From assembly GCA_020073465.1 (NCBI GenBank), contig JAIQFC010000008.1, positions 104,771 through 168,770 on the forward strand: a stretch of DNA of 64,000 nt, read 5' to 3'. This DNA comes from Terriglobia bacterium. GTDB lineage: Bacteria > Acidobacteriota > Terriglobia > Terriglobales > Acidobacteriaceae. Positions 27,900 to 36,727 of the stretch are shown here, one piece after another; positions within the stretch are counted from its first letter, which is position 1, and each line of letters opens with the position of its first letter. The notes under the pieces are model-generated. The model saw nothing but the letters and a program-made list of their open reading frames with translations. It did no database searches and was not told where the DNA came from. The position numbers and the translations under genes were made by a program.

Positions 27900-29756
27900 T
27901 TGTCCTTCAAGATCGCCAGCCCCGCGCGCATCCCGATTCTGTATGTAATCCTCGGTGTGCTTCTGGTGATCAGCATTATCCCGATGTATTTCTATTCGTC
28001 CCAGGTGGAAGCCATTAACCGGGACCGCCTGAAGACCAACGAGATGCTGCTGCAGAACGCGGTGACGCGGTCGCTGGCGGACGATCTTTCGCAGCACGAG
28101 CGCTCCTTACGCATGATGTTGGCGAACCTCTCCTCGGCCATCCAGGTGGCCAGTGGCGGGGACATCGGCGAGAAGAATATTGAGACTCCCGAACTGCGCG
28201 CTCTGCTGGAAAACTTCGTTTCCTCCTCCGACGAGATCGCCTATGCCACGCTCCTCAACTCAGAGGCCAAAGGCATCTCCGCGGGCCGCATCGCGCCGGA
28301 CGCCTTCCTGCAACGGGAGCTCGAGCGCGCCTATGCCGCGGCGCGAGACGGACGTGTCTATAGCGGACAAGCACTGGTGGTTGGCGAGGGCAAGTCCTCT
28401 CGCACCGTATTCCTGGTGAGTTCTCCGGTCATGTACGGCCAGCGGTTCTTGGGCATGATCGCTTCGGTGGTGGATCTTCAATTCTTGATCCACCGCTTGC
28501 AGGAGGTCAGTGGCGGAGGCCTGACTCCCTACGTGGTCGACGCGCAAGGTCGCCTGGTAGCCTCGGCCACCCCTGAATTTATCACCGGGCAGGACATGAA
28601 GAACCTGGAGATTGTGCGGAACTTCGTGGACAGCGGCAACAAGGCCCAGTTGGCGGCCACCAAGGAATTCACCGTCGGCGACAGCAAGAACAGCGAGGAA
28701 ATGCTCGGCACTTATAGTCCGGTCACGGCGCTGAACTGGGCCGTCGTGGTGCAGAAGCCACGGCGTGAAGCCTACCGCGGAGTCTACGAGATGCAGCGAA
28801 CTGCCCGCCTGCTGGCGCTTTTGGCGGTGCTGCTAAGCATCGGAGTCAGCATTTTTGCAGCGCGGCGCATCACGAACCCCCTGGAGGTTCTGACTGAGTC
28901 GAGCCGGGCGATCGCGCGCGGCGACTTCTCGCAACGCGTTCATCTGTGGAGCCGTACCGAAATCGGCGAACTGGCCGAAACCTTCAACACCATGTCAGAA
29001 GAGCTTGAGCATTTTGTCGAAGACCTGAAGCGTGCCGCAGACGAAAACCGGGCTCTGTTCATGGGATCGATTCAGATGCTGGCCGGAGCGGTCGACGAAA
29101 AGGATCCCTACACGCGCGGTCACTCCGATCGCGTCACGCGCTATTCGCTGCTGATTGCGAAAGAGATGGCCCTGCCGGCTTCTTTTATGGAGACCCTGCA
29201 GATCTCGGCGCAACTCCACGACGTGGGCAAGATCGGCATCGAAGACCAGATCCTCAAGAAGCCGGGCGCGCTGACTGCGGAAGAATTCGAAGTGATGAAG
29301 ACGCACACGACCAAGGGGGCAAACATCCTGCGTCCGGTCACGCAACTGGCGGAAATGCTGCCTGGTATCGAGTTGCACCACGAGGCCCTCGATGGCCGGG
29401 GATATCCTTACGGTCTGCAAGGCGACCAGATTCCGCTGCTGGCACGAGTGATCGCTGTCGCCGACACATTTGATGCGCTGACCACGAACCGCCCTTACCA
29501 GCACGCGCACACGCCCGAGGACGCACTGAAGATTATTCAGAATCTCGCCGGGAAGCGGCTTGATCCAGTGCCGGTCGCGGCTTTGATGGCGGTGTACCAG
29601 CGCGGAGAGATCAAGATTCAACGCTTTGTCATCAAGCGGCCGGCGACCAGCCCTACCGCGAACACCGCTTCGCCGACGGCGAGCGTTTCCACGCCGGCCA
29701 CTGCACCTGCAGCAACTGCCCCTGACTCCTCCGTGCTTGAGCGAACCCGCGTTTAG
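27900..29756 (+). CDS. HD-GYP domain membrane sensor (cyclic-di-GMP phosphodiesterase)
   Basis: A 618-aa sensor. TM1 (IPILYVILGVLLVISIIPMYF) is followed by a Cache-like periplasmic domain to about residue 295, TM2 (LLALLAVLLSIGVSIFAA), a HAMP domain, and an HD-GYP domain. The HD pair is H440-D441 (AQLHDVGKIG) and the GYP motif is at 501-503 (DGRGYPYG), with RVIAVADTFDALTTNRPY beyond. These are the hallmarks of active c-di-GMP hydrolases. TTG 27900 is taken as start because the frame before it is repeat-derived; GGGAG lies 4 nt upstream. The C-terminal 40 residues are a Thr/Ala/Pro tail. The PilZ protein at 34884 is a possible c-di-GMP reader. Confidence 0.9.
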   Translation: MSFKIASPARIPILYVILGVLLVISIIPMYFYSSQVEAINRDRLKTNEMLLQNAVTRSLADDLSQHERSLRMMLANLSSAIQVASGGDIGEKNIETPELRALLENFVSSSDEIAYATLLNSEAKGISAGRIAPDAFLQRELERAYAAARDGRVYSGQALVVGEGKSSRTVFLVSSPVMYGQRFLGMIASVVDLQFLIHRLQEVSGGGLTPYVVDAQGRLVASATPEFITGQDMKNLEIVRNFVDSGNKAQLAATKEFTVGDSKNSEEMLGTYSPVTALNWAVVVQKPRREAYRGVYEMQRTARLLALLAVLLSIGVSIFAARRITNPLEVLTESSRAIARGDFSQRVHLWSRTEIGELAETFNTMSEELEHFVEDLKRAADENRALFMGSIQMLAGAVDEKDPYTRGHSDRVTRYSLLIAKEMALPASFMETLQISAQLHDVGKIGIEDQILKKPGALTAEEFEVMKTHTTKGANILRPVTQLAEMLPGIELHHEALDGRGYPYGLQGDQIPLLARVIAVADTFDALTTNRPYQHAHTPEDALKIIQNLAGKRLDPVPVAALMAVYQRGEIKIQRFVIKRPATSPTANTASPTASVSTPATAPAATAPDSSVLERTRV

Positions 29757-29830
29757 TTCAGTTCCCTTTTTGAGCTGCCCTCAAAGGGACAGTCCTGCCC
29801 GCCCGCTATAATGGTTTCTTGGCCTCTTCT

Positions 29831-30787
29831 ATGATTCAGACCCTGTTCGGCAGCCTCGAGGAAGAAAAGAAAACCGGTTTCCTTGACCGCATGAAACAAG
29901 CGGTCACGCGCACTCGCGAGAACCTCACGGAGCGCATTGAGGAAGTGGTCGCTTTCGGCAAGGAAATTGACCGCCACACGCTGGACGACCTGGAAGCCAC
30001 GCTGATCGGCGCCGACCTGGGGACGACAACCACGCAGGAAGTTCTCGGGAGGCTGCGCGACAAGGCTGACCGCAAGCAGATCAAGGACGTGCAGGAATTG
30101 AAGCGTCTGCTGAAGGAAGAGTTGCTGGCCATTCTCAGTACGGCGAACACGCGGCCAGTCGAGAAAGTGGAGGGCACGCCGGAGGTGATTCTTGTCGTCG
30201 GAGTGAACGGTACCGGCAAGACCACCACGATCGGAAAACTGTCTCAGGTATTTCGCTCGCAGGGGAAGAATGTCCTCATGTGTGCCGCAGATACTTTTCG
30301 TGCTGCAGCGATCGATCAGCTGGAAATCTGGGGACAGCGCACCGGCACCGAGGTCATCAAGACCAAACCCGGCGGAGATCCTGCGGCAGTGCTGTTCGAC
30401 GCCCTGCAAGCCGCGACCGCACGCAAAACCGACTACGTCATCGTCGATACGGCGGGACGTCTGCACACCAAGACTAACCTGATGGCAGAACTTGAGAAGA
30501 TGCGGCGCACTGCGCAGCGCATCATTCCGGGCGCTCCCCACGAAACATTGCTGGTGATGGACGCGACCACAGGCCAGAATGGCTTGCAGCAGGCGCGCCT
30601 GTTCACGCAGTCGGCGGGCGTCACCGGCATCGTGCTCACCAAGCTTGATGGCACCGCGAAGGGCGGGGTCGTCGTCGCGATTTCGCGCGAACTGGGGCTG
30701 CCGGTGCGGTTTGTCGGCGTGGGCGAGAAGGCGGGCGACCTGTTGCCGTTTGACCCGAAGGAATTTGTCGACTCTCTATTTGAATAG
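29831..30787 (+). CDS. ftsY: Signal recognition particle receptor FtsY
   Basis: FtsY (318 aa) is the membrane-docking GTPase for SRP-bound ribosomes. The NG domain is complete: P-loop [15 protein letters not shown] at about residue 120, DTAGRLHTK, and [10 protein letters not shown] near the end. The long acidic A domain of E. coli FtsY is absent and only a short N-terminal helix ([15 protein letters not shown]) remains, as in many bacteria. ATG 29831 is preferred; TTG 29819 is possible. No ribosome site is obvious. Its RNA partner is encoded at 16893-16997. Confidence 0.95.
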   Translation: MIQTLFGSLEEEKKTGFLDRMKQAVTRTRENLTERIEEVVAFGKEIDRHTLDDLEATLIGADLGTTTTQEVLGRLRDKADRKQIKDVQELKRLLKEELLAILSTANTRPVEKVEGTPEVILVVGVNGTGKTTTIGKLSQVFRSQGKNVLMCAADTFRAAAIDQLEIWGQRTGTEVIKTKPGGDPAAVLFDALQAATARKTDYVIVDTAGRLHTKTNLMAELEKMRRTAQRIIPGAPHETLLVMDATTGQNGLQQARLFTQSAGVTGIVLTKLDGTAKGGVVVAISRELGLPVRFVGVGEKAGDLLPFDPKEFVDSLFE

Positions 30788-30798
30788 AAACTGTTTTT

Positions 30799-31112
30799 CA
30801 CCACGGAGACACGGAGGCACGGAGAAAACCTTGCATGACAGCTTTTCTCGATGTCCTGTCCGCCGTTGCTGCTCTTTGCCTTGCTTGGTGGCTGTTGCCC
30901 AGGCTTCTTCGCCCGAAAGCACCGGCCGATCCAGCTGAAGATCCGTTTTCGTTCGTCCCGGTGCCACGCGGAATGGGGCCAAATCGCAGGTCTGGCGCGG
31001 TCGCGCCGGAAGAACGGGGGGGATTATCCAGCTGACGCCTTCCCACCGCGCGAACTGTAGCCTGTCGCTGCATTTTGATTATCTTTCTCCGTGCCTCCGT
31101 GTCTCCGTGGTG
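30799..31112. repeat. Perfect 29-bp inverted repeat pair (8-nt tandem units) around a small gene
   Basis: Left arm 30799-30827 is CA, then the 8-nt units CCACGGAG, ACACGGAG, GCACGGAG, then AAA. Right arm 31084-31112 is its exact complement. They are 256 bp apart and bracket the small ORF at 30835-31035. The right arm ends at, or just before, the ribD start. A diverged copy of the same word is at 53108-53136. Confidence 0.9.
30835..31035 (+). CDS. Small single-helix membrane protein of unknown function
   Basis: A 66-aa frame with one clear TM helix ([22 protein letters not shown]) and a Pro-rich, charged tail ([19 protein letters not shown]). The pattern of short N-terminus, TM helix and basic stop-transfer is that of a real small membrane protein. 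It lies wholly inside the inverted repeat pair between ftsY and ribD. The start is unsure and no ribosome site is evident. I do not know a named family. Confidence 0.5.
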   Translation: MTAFLDVLSAVAALCLAWWLLPRLLRPKAPADPAEDPFSFVPVPRGMGPNRRSGAVAPEERGGLSS

Positions 31113-31113
31113 A

Positions 31114-32295
31114 ATGGATTCCATGGCCGATCACGCTGCTGACGAACAGTTTCTCCACCGCGCCTTTGATCTTGCCCGCCAGGGCATTGGCCTGGCTTCG
31201 CCCAATCCCTATGTGGGTGCGGTCGTTGTGGACCCCGGTGGCAACGTTGCAGGCACTGCCACACATACCTACGATGGCGTGAAACACGCCGAGGTCCTTG
31301 CGCTCGAACATGCCGGCAGCCGGGCAAAAGGTGGAACGCTATACATCAACCTGGAACCCTGCTCGCATCATGGCCGTACCCCGCCATGCACCGAAGCAGT
31401 AATCGCGGCCGGAATCCGCCGCGTGGTCGCCGCCATGCCCGATCCCAATCCGCTGGTGAGCGGGCGTGGATTCGAGAGACTGCGGAGTGCGGGCGTACAC
31501 GTGGAAGCTGGCCGGCTTGAAGAACAAGCGCATCGCCTGAACGAAAGCTTCGCGCGCTACATCCGCCACGGCGTGCCACTGGTGACACTCAAGGCCGCAA
31601 TGACGCTGGATGGCAAGATCGCTCCTCCTCCGGCCGATGCTCTGCAGCACGCGGACGGCACGCCTCCCGGCGGGTGGATTACCAGCGAAGTTGCGCGAGC
31701 CCATGTGCAGGAGTTACGGCATCAGCACGATGCCCTGCTGGTAGGAGTGGGGACCATTCTTTCCGATAACCCGCTGCTGACCGACCGCAGCGGCCGCCCG
31801 CGGCGACGCCCTTTGTTGCGCGTGATTCTCGACTCGCGTTTGCGCCTACCTCTGGAGTCCCGACTGGTACAGAGCGTCACGAGTGCCAGGCCGGGCGCCA
31901 GCGATGTGTTGGTCTTTTGCTCGGCCGAAGACGAGAAGAAGAAAGTACAACTTCAGGAGCGGAGCATGCGCGTCGAGAAGCTTCCGGCCACCATGCCTGA
32001 CGGGCGTCCAGATATGCTTGCCATCCTGCGCCGCCTGGGAGAACTGGAAATCACCAGCGTGATGATCGAAGGCGGCGCAACCGTCAACTGGACCGCGCTC
32101 GCGGCCGGAGTCGTGGATAAAGTGTTTCTCTACTACGCGCCGAAGATTCTTGCCGGCACGGGCTCGATCCCGTTCGCGGCTGGACCGGGTTTCCACCGTA
32201 TGAGCGAAGCCGCGCAGGTGAAATCGCTGCATCTGCATCGCTTCGGAGAGGATTTCGCGGTGGAAGGCTATCTCCGCGACCCATACGGAGATTGA
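31114..32295 (+). CDS. ribD: Bifunctional riboflavin deaminase/reductase RibD
   Basis: RibD (393 aa) carries out the second and third steps of riboflavin synthesis. The N-terminal deaminase has its zinc ligands in KHAEVLALEHAG (H58, E60) and EPCSHHGRTPPC (C83, C92). The C-terminal reductase starts near VTLKAAMTLDGKIA and includes LLVGVGTILSDNPLLTDR and SVMIEGGATVNWTAL. Starts at 31114 and 31123 are both possible because the repeat arm ends here; 31123 (MADHAADEQF) is nearer the usual family start. No FMN riboswitch is visible upstream. ribE follows after a repeat. Confidence 0.94.
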   Translation: MDSMADHAADEQFLHRAFDLARQGIGLASPNPYVGAVVVDPGGNVAGTATHTYDGVKHAEVLALEHAGSRAKGGTLYINLEPCSHHGRTPPCTEAVIAAGIRRVVAAMPDPNPLVSGRGFERLRSAGVHVEAGRLEEQAHRLNESFARYIRHGVPLVTLKAAMTLDGKIAPPPADALQHADGTPPGGWITSEVARAHVQELRHQHDALLVGVGTILSDNPLLTDRSGRPRRRPLLRVILDSRLRLPLESRLVQSVTSARPGASDVLVFCSAEDEKKKVQLQERSMRVEKLPATMPDGRPDMLAILRRLGELEITSVMIEGGATVNWTALAAGVVDKVFLYYAPKILAGTGSIPFAAGPGFHRMSEAAQVKSLHLHRFGEDFAVEGYLRDPYGD

Positions 32296-32303
32296 GGCAC
32301 TCA

Positions 32304-32413
32304 GCAATTGGCAATTAGCAGTTAGCGCTTGGCGTTCAATCCGGACCCGACACACGGGGTAGCCAGGGAGTTTTGAACTAGTCGCCAACTGCCAACTGCT
32401 AATTGCCAATTGC
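32304..32413. repeat. Paired inverted 7-nt tandem repeats (GCAATTG type)
   Basis: Left arm 32304-32334: GCAATTG, GCAATTA, GCAGTTA, GCGCTTG, GCG. Right arm 32383-32413: CGCCAAC, TGCCAAC, TGCTAAT, TGCCAAT, TGC. The 31-nt arms are complementary apart from a few mismatches, with a 48-nt loop, and TTTTTGC follows. It fills the ribD-ribE gap and could act as a terminator-like or stabilising hairpin. Confidence 0.88.
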
Positions 32414-32464
32414 TTTTTGCACACGCCCGGAGGTTTATGATGGTAGGTCATCCTGGAGGTCTTC

Positions 32465-33109
32465 ATGTTTACTGGCATTGTTGAAGAAGTTGGACGCGTC
32501 ACTCGGATTGAGCAACGCGGCGAGAACCGCCGCATCACCATCGCGGCGGTGAATACCCCGAAGGAGTTAGGAACCGGGCATTCGGTCTCTGTGAGCGGAG
32601 TCTGCCTGACTGCGCTCGACATCAAGCCGGGCTCGTTCTGCGCCGATCTAGCTCCGGAAACCTGGGTGCGAACTTCGTTCTCGCGCATCCACGAAGGCGC
32701 GCTGGTGAATCTCGAGCTGCCCATGAAGGCGGACGGCCGCTTCGGCGGACACATTGTGCAGGGCCACGTCGACGGCGTCGGCAAGGTCATCGCCATGGAA
32801 CGCATTGCAGACTCGGAAAACTGGTGGCTGCACATCGAACTGCCGCCCGAGGTGGAAAAGTACACAGTGTACAAAGGTTCGATTTCGCTTGAGGGCATCA
32901 GCCTGACAGTTGCCAAGATCGAAGATTGCCGCTGCACAATTGCCATCATCCCGCATACGGTCGAACTGACCAATCTCAATTCGCTAAAGCCCGGCGACCC
33001 GGTCAATCTCGAGGCGGACCTGATCGCGAAATACGTGGAAAAGATGATGAAGGGAGAGCCGGCGGAGAGCTCGCTAACGATTGAGGAGTTGGTGAGCGAA
33101 GGGTTTTGA
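32465..33109 (+). CDS. ribE: Riboflavin synthase, alpha subunit
   Basis: A 214-aa riboflavin synthase that dismutates two lumazine molecules to riboflavin. The tandem lumazine-binding barrels begin MFTGIVEEVGRVTRIEQRG and GGHIVQGHVDGVGKVIAM, with SVSGVCLTAL and SLEGISLTVAK at equivalent points. Length is standard. Other rib genes (ribBA, ribH) are not in the window. GGAGG lies about 7 nt before the ATG. Confidence 0.95.
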   Translation: MFTGIVEEVGRVTRIEQRGENRRITIAAVNTPKELGTGHSVSVSGVCLTALDIKPGSFCADLAPETWVRTSFSRIHEGALVNLELPMKADGRFGGHIVQGHVDGVGKVIAMERIADSENWWLHIELPPEVEKYTVYKGSISLEGISLTVAKIEDCRCTIAIIPHTVELTNLNSLKPGDPVNLEADLIAKYVEKMMKGEPAESSLTIEELVSEGF

Positions 33110-33114
33110 AGAAA

Positions 33115-33250
33115 GTGGCCAGTGACCAGTGGCTAGTGGTCAGTGTCCACTGTTCAGTGTCCACAAGCCAACAACAGTTGCTCAGATAGTTCGTTCCGGT
33201 ACGACGGCCCCTTCAGTTGAACTGGCCACTGATCACTAGCCACTGGCCAC
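33115..33250. repeat. Paired inverted 7-nt tandem repeats (GTGGCCA type)
   Basis: Left arm 33115-33163 is seven exact heptamers: GTGGCCA, GTGACCA, GTGGCTA, GTGGTCA, GTGTCCA, CTGTTCA, GTGTCCA. Right arm 33223-33250 is TGGCCAC, TGATCAC, TAGCCAC, TGGCCAC. They can pair over about 28 bp. The array fills the gap between convergent ribE and the Mla ATPase gene, so it may stop transcription from both sides. Confidence 0.88.
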
Positions 33251-33256
33251 TGCTGT

Positions 33257-34018
33257 TCACGCTTCAATCTTCAGCTCATCCAGTTCCAGGAATTCCTGGA
33301 TGATCTCCTCGCGCGACTGCGCCATTTCTGCATAAGTGCCGAAGAAGATGGCTGTGCCCTCGTGAAGAAAAACGATCCGGTCGCCCAGTTTCTTGGCGAG
33401 GCGCATGTCATGCGTGACCACGATGCTGGTCAGGTTCAACTGAATCTTCAGGCGCTTGATCAGGTCCCCGAGAAGCTGTGCCATCAGCGGATCGACCATG
33501 GTGGTCGGCTCATCATAGAGAACGCATTCCGGCCGCGCTGCCAGGGCCCGCGCAATGGCGACCGAGCGCTTCATTCCGGTCGAGAGATCGGAGGGCAGCA
33601 AATCGCGCATTTCCTTGACGCCTACCATTTCGAGCAAACCATCGACCACCTGGTAAATCTGGTCTTCGCCCAGTTCCCGAGCCTCACGCAGGGGGAAGGC
33701 CACGTTCTCGCCCACCGAGAGTGAGTCGAAGAGCGCGCCGTTCTGGAAAACCATGGTGACTTTCTTGCGGATTCCCTGCAGTTGCTGTTCCGTGTAGTCC
33801 GTGATGTCTTCGCCGGCAACGATGACGCGGCCCGAGTCCGGCTTCAAAAAGCCCATAATATTGTGCAGCGCGACTGACTTCCCCACGCCGCTGCGCCCAA
33901 GAATGCACACGGTCTCGCCCGGCAGGACGTCGAAGCTGACGTCGTTGAGCACGACATTATCGCCAAACGCCTTCGAGACGTGCTGAAACTCAATGTAGGG
34001 TTGTGGGGTATCGGGCAT
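33257..34018 (-). CDS. ABC transporter ATPase, MlaF-like (phospholipid trafficking)
   Basis: A 253-aa ABC ATPase. Walker A is LGRSGVGKSVAL and Walker B is CVLYDEPTTMVDP, the latter with the ATPase Glu, and the H-loop is VVTHDMRLAKKL. The overall look (IEFQHVSKAFGDNVVLNDVS) is of the MlaF/Ttg2A group that moves phospholipids between membranes. The signature is LSTGMKRS instead of LSGGM/LSGGQ: Gly to Thr at a contact position. No MlaE permease or MlaD substrate-binding gene is adjacent, so its partners must lie elsewhere. It is downstream of mobA, with a heptamer array between. Confidence 0.82.
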   Translation of the reverse strand: MPDTPQPYIEFQHVSKAFGDNVVLNDVSFDVLPGETVCILGRSGVGKSVALHNIMGFLKPDSGRVIVAGEDITDYTEQQLQGIRKKVTMVFQNGALFDSLSVGENVAFPLREARELGEDQIYQVVDGLLEMVGVKEMRDLLPSDLSTGMKRSVAIARALAARPECVLYDEPTTMVDPLMAQLLGDLIKRLKIQLNLTSIVVTHDMRLAKKLGDRIVFLHEGTAIFFGTYAEMAQSREEIIQEFLELDELKIEA

Positions 34019-34021
34019 TTC

Positions 34022-34049
34022 AGCTTTTAGCTCTTGGCTCTTAGCTTTT
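34022..34049. repeat. 7-nt tandem repeats at the mobA stop
   Basis: Four exact units, AGCTTTT, AGCTCTT, GGCTCTT, AGCTTTT, share words with the array at 25206-25240, 9 kb away. They contain the mobA stop codon and code its final Lys-Ser. They also lie immediately upstream of the Mla ATPase start on the minus strand. Confidence 0.75.
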
Positions 34050-34631
34050 GGCCGCTTCCAATTCTTCCTTCGTATTCAGGTTGCGGAAGATTCTTGGTGA
34101 AAATCCCGCGCCGGTTAGTTCCTCTTCTTCGATCACCTGCACTTTCACGGTATCAAACAAGGCATCGATCTTGTAGTCGCCTCTCTGCAGCGCGCTCTGA
34201 GCCGCATCGGCAAATTCACGGCGATACACAGCGCACAATGGTTGCCAGCCTCCACCGGCCCGCGGCACGGTGACAGCGGCGGACGAATCTTGTGCCCGCC
34301 GAATCAGATAGTGCAGAAGCGCCAGCGACACAAACGGCACATCCACCGCCAGGATGAGATTCAACTCCTTCGTAGATGTCCGCAACGCCGCGTGAATCCC
34401 CGCCAGCGGCCCGCAGTCACGATATAAATCTTCCACGACGGGAGCGAAGGCGGAAAACTTCGCCGAGTCGCCGACAATGTACACGTCAGGTGTAACCGAC
34501 CGCGCCAAGTCCAGCGCCCGTGCCAGCAGTGAGCGCCCGTCGAACGCCACGAAGGCCTTGTCCGTGCCCATCCGAGTGCTCTTGCCGCCAGCGAGGACAA
34601 ACGCGGCTACGTCCGGCGGGCTGTCGCTCAT
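34041..34631 (-). CDS. mobA: Molybdenum cofactor guanylyltransferase
   Basis: MobA (196 aa) attaches GMP to molybdopterin for Mo enzymes. The nucleotide-binding motif is FVLAGGKSTRMGTDKAFVAF, with a second acidic site in NLILAVDVPFVSLALL. The start at ATG 34631 (MSDSPPDVAAFVLAGG) is preferred; the longer frame to 34691 adds a Pro-rich stretch unlike the family. No other moa/mob genes are nearby. Its stop lies within a heptamer repeat. Confidence 0.9.
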   Translation of the reverse strand: MSDSPPDVAAFVLAGGKSTRMGTDKAFVAFDGRSLLARALDLARSVTPDVYIVGDSAKFSAFAPVVEDLYRDCGPLAGIHAALRTSTKELNLILAVDVPFVSLALLHYLIRRAQDSSAAVTVPRAGGGWQPLCAVYRREFADAAQSALQRGDYKIDALFDTVKVQVIEEEELTGAGFSPRIFRNLNTKEELEAAKS

Positions 34632-34883
34632 AGGGGGATAATACACGGCCTCGCGACGGTCCCCGAGTACCGGCTGCAAGGGTACCGTCATTCCGGAAGC
34701 TCAACGTGGAAGCTTCGCCCTGATCTCTTACGGGAAAACCATCCACAGCGTAACTCATTCCATCCGCGGGACTTGCCTCGCCCTCCGTGGGATCTCTTGC
34801 ACGAAAGTAACCTACCCAAAGTCAGGCCTTCGCGAGATGATGGGCCTGCGTCCGAGGCTCTGTTTGACCCGGAAGTAACCAAC

Positions 34884-35417
34884 ATGCCGCAAAAATTCAT
34901 GGATGTGCTTATGCTTGGGCGCTGCTCTCACGAGTTCTCCTGGCCGCGTCGCGGGGCTGACGGCAACTACTACCAGGTCTGCCTGATTTGTGCCGCGGAA
35001 TACAAGTACGACTGGACGACCATGCGCCGTACCGAGCGCGTGGAGCATGCCAAGCCGGAGACCGGCATCCGGCGCAGCCATTCGCGCGAAAAACGGCCCT
35101 CCTGGGTGCCGCGCGCCCGGCGCCTGAAGCTCGACCTGCCGCTGCGCTACCGCGTCAACAAGACCAGCACGTGGTACGAGGGAGTCATCGAGAACATCAG
35201 CCAGAGCGGTGTGCTGTTCCTCGGTCCGCAGCAGCTGCCGGTGAATGCCCTGGTGGAGATGGTTTTCGAGATGCCCGAGGAAATCTCGGGGCAGAAGAAC
35301 AGCAACGTGGTATGCCAGGGACGCATCATGCGCAACAAGCCCAAAAAAGAGAAAGAACCCGAAGAGGGCGTTGTGGGGCTGGCCGCTTCGATCGTCGATT
35401 ACAAGTTCATTCACTAG
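34884..35417 (+). CDS. PilZ-domain protein with N-terminal Cys-containing segment
   Basis: A 177-aa protein. The second half is a PilZ domain: RxxxR-like basic start (RARRLKLDLPLRYRV), NISQSGVLFLG (the D/NxSxxG motif) and a beta-barrel to the end. These two motifs bind c-di-GMP. The first ~60 residues contain RCSHEF and VCLICAAEY, that is, C-x2-C plus further Cys/His, possibly a small zinc knuckle. ATG 34884 is chosen over earlier starts because the upstream frame (34773-34883) has no domain. It could read the c-di-GMP controlled by the HD-GYP protein at 27900. Confidence 0.8.
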   Translation: MPQKFMDVLMLGRCSHEFSWPRRGADGNYYQVCLICAAEYKYDWTTMRRTERVEHAKPETGIRRSHSREKRPSWVPRARRLKLDLPLRYRVNKTSTWYEGVIENISQSGVLFLGPQQLPVNALVEMVFEMPEEISGQKNSNVVCQGRIMRNKPKKEKEPEEGVVGLAASIVDYKFIH

Positions 35418-35600
35418 GGATGGGACACCGGCTGGTACAGCCCGGCCTCTCTCAGCCAATTCCATCCTTCCGGCAAGTCTTCGCGAAGGTACTCCCGGCT
35501 TCTTCCTAAGGGGCAATTTACATCTGCAAAAGCACCCGCCTGCATCTAAACTGTAGTTAAGGGTCTAGTGCTCATTGTTAGACAACCTGAGGAGTCGAGT

Positions 35601-36689
35601 ATGAAGAGAACTTCCCTGTCTTTATGTGTCCTTGCTGTCATCCTGAGTTTGGGCGTGGGCTGCGCCTCCAAACCGGATGACGCAAAAGTATCCAGCGACA
35701 TTCAAAGCAAGTTCAGCCAGGATTCCGGTCTCTCGGGCAAGCAACTGACTGTGCAAGCCAGCAAGGGAATGGTTACGCTTTCGGGAACGGTCGATAACGA
35801 CGCCCAGCGCGAGGCTGCCTCCAAGCAAGCAGCATCCGTGCCGGGTGTGACGCAGGTCATCAACAACCTGAAGGTTGGACCTGACGTGGCTTCGAGCACA
35901 CCGCCACCGGCCACCGAGGCCACGCCGACCATTGCCCCGCCAAAACAGGAAAATGCCAAGCCAAACCCCAACAAGAAATCTCGCAAGTCGCACAGTCGTG
36001 CTGACAGTTCGATGGCAAGCAGTGGCGACTCCGTACCTCCCGAGCCCAGCGCCAGCGCCAGCAATACCGGTGCGCCCGCGTCAGCTCCAGAGGTGGCGCA
36101 GCCGGCGACGCCTCCGCCTCCGCCCGCTCCGAAGAAGTTCATTGTCGATCAGGGGACGCAGTTCTCCATTCGGCTGGTCGACGCAATCGACAGCGAGAAG
36201 AACAAGACTGGAGACACCTTTCACGCCACGCTCAATGTCCCAATCACCTCGGACGGTGAAGAGGTGTTGCCAGCGGGCGTCGATGTTGTCGGCCATCTTG
36301 TCGACGTGAAAAGCGCCGGCAAGTTCGCGGGACAATCGCAGGTGGTGTTGCAGCTGGACAGCATCACAGCCGGCGGCCGGACTTACAACATTCAGACCGA
36401 CGAGTACAAGAAAACGGGCAGCTCGCGCGGCAAGAACACCGCGGAAAAAGTGGGCGGCGGCGCGGCCATTGGAGCGATCATTGGCGCCATCGCAGGGGGC
36501 GGTAAGGGCGCAGCCATCGGAGCCGCAGCTGGTGGTGGCATCGGCGGTGGCGTGCAGGCAGCGACGAAGGGCCAGCAGATCAAGCTGCCTTCGGAGACGG
36601 TCCTGAACTTCACGCTGCAAGCCCCGGTGACGGTGGTTCAATCTACGAACCCCAATGCCAGTCGTCAGAAAGTGGGAGACTCGAACTAG
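35601..36689 (+). CDS. BON-domain lipoprotein with glycine-zipper segment
   Basis: A 362-aa lipoprotein with lipobox LSLGVGC at about residues 15-21. A BON domain (residues ~25-95, [20 protein letters not shown]), which binds phospholipid, comes first. A Pro/Ala-rich linker (~95-190) and a beta-sandwich ([18 protein letters not shown]) follow. Last comes a Gly-zipper stretch ([20 protein letters not shown]) that may insert in a membrane. GAGGAG precedes ATG 35601. A strong terminator follows. A role in outer-membrane integrity is likely from BON-protein precedent. Confidence 0.82.
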   Translation: MKRTSLSLCVLAVILSLGVGCASKPDDAKVSSDIQSKFSQDSGLSGKQLTVQASKGMVTLSGTVDNDAQREAASKQAASVPGVTQVINNLKVGPDVASSTPPPATEATPTIAPPKQENAKPNPNKKSRKSHSRADSSMASSGDSVPPEPSASASNTGAPASAPEVAQPATPPPPPAPKKFIVDQGTQFSIRLVDAIDSEKNKTGDTFHATLNVPITSDGEEVLPAGVDVVGHLVDVKSAGKFAGQSQVVLQLDSITAGGRTYNIQTDEYKKTGSSRGKNTAEKVGGGAAIGAIIGAIAGGGKGAAIGAAAGGGIGGGVQAATKGQQIKLPSETVLNFTLQAPVTVVQSTNPNASRQKVGDSN

Positions 36690-36727
36690 CCAGGATCCTG
36701 GGAACTGAAATCACCGTGACGAGACCT

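Noticed and set aside
30788..31113. FMN riboswitch upstream of ribD
   Set aside because: None of the conserved FMN-element stems or loops is visible; the region is filled by the inverted repeat and a small ORF.
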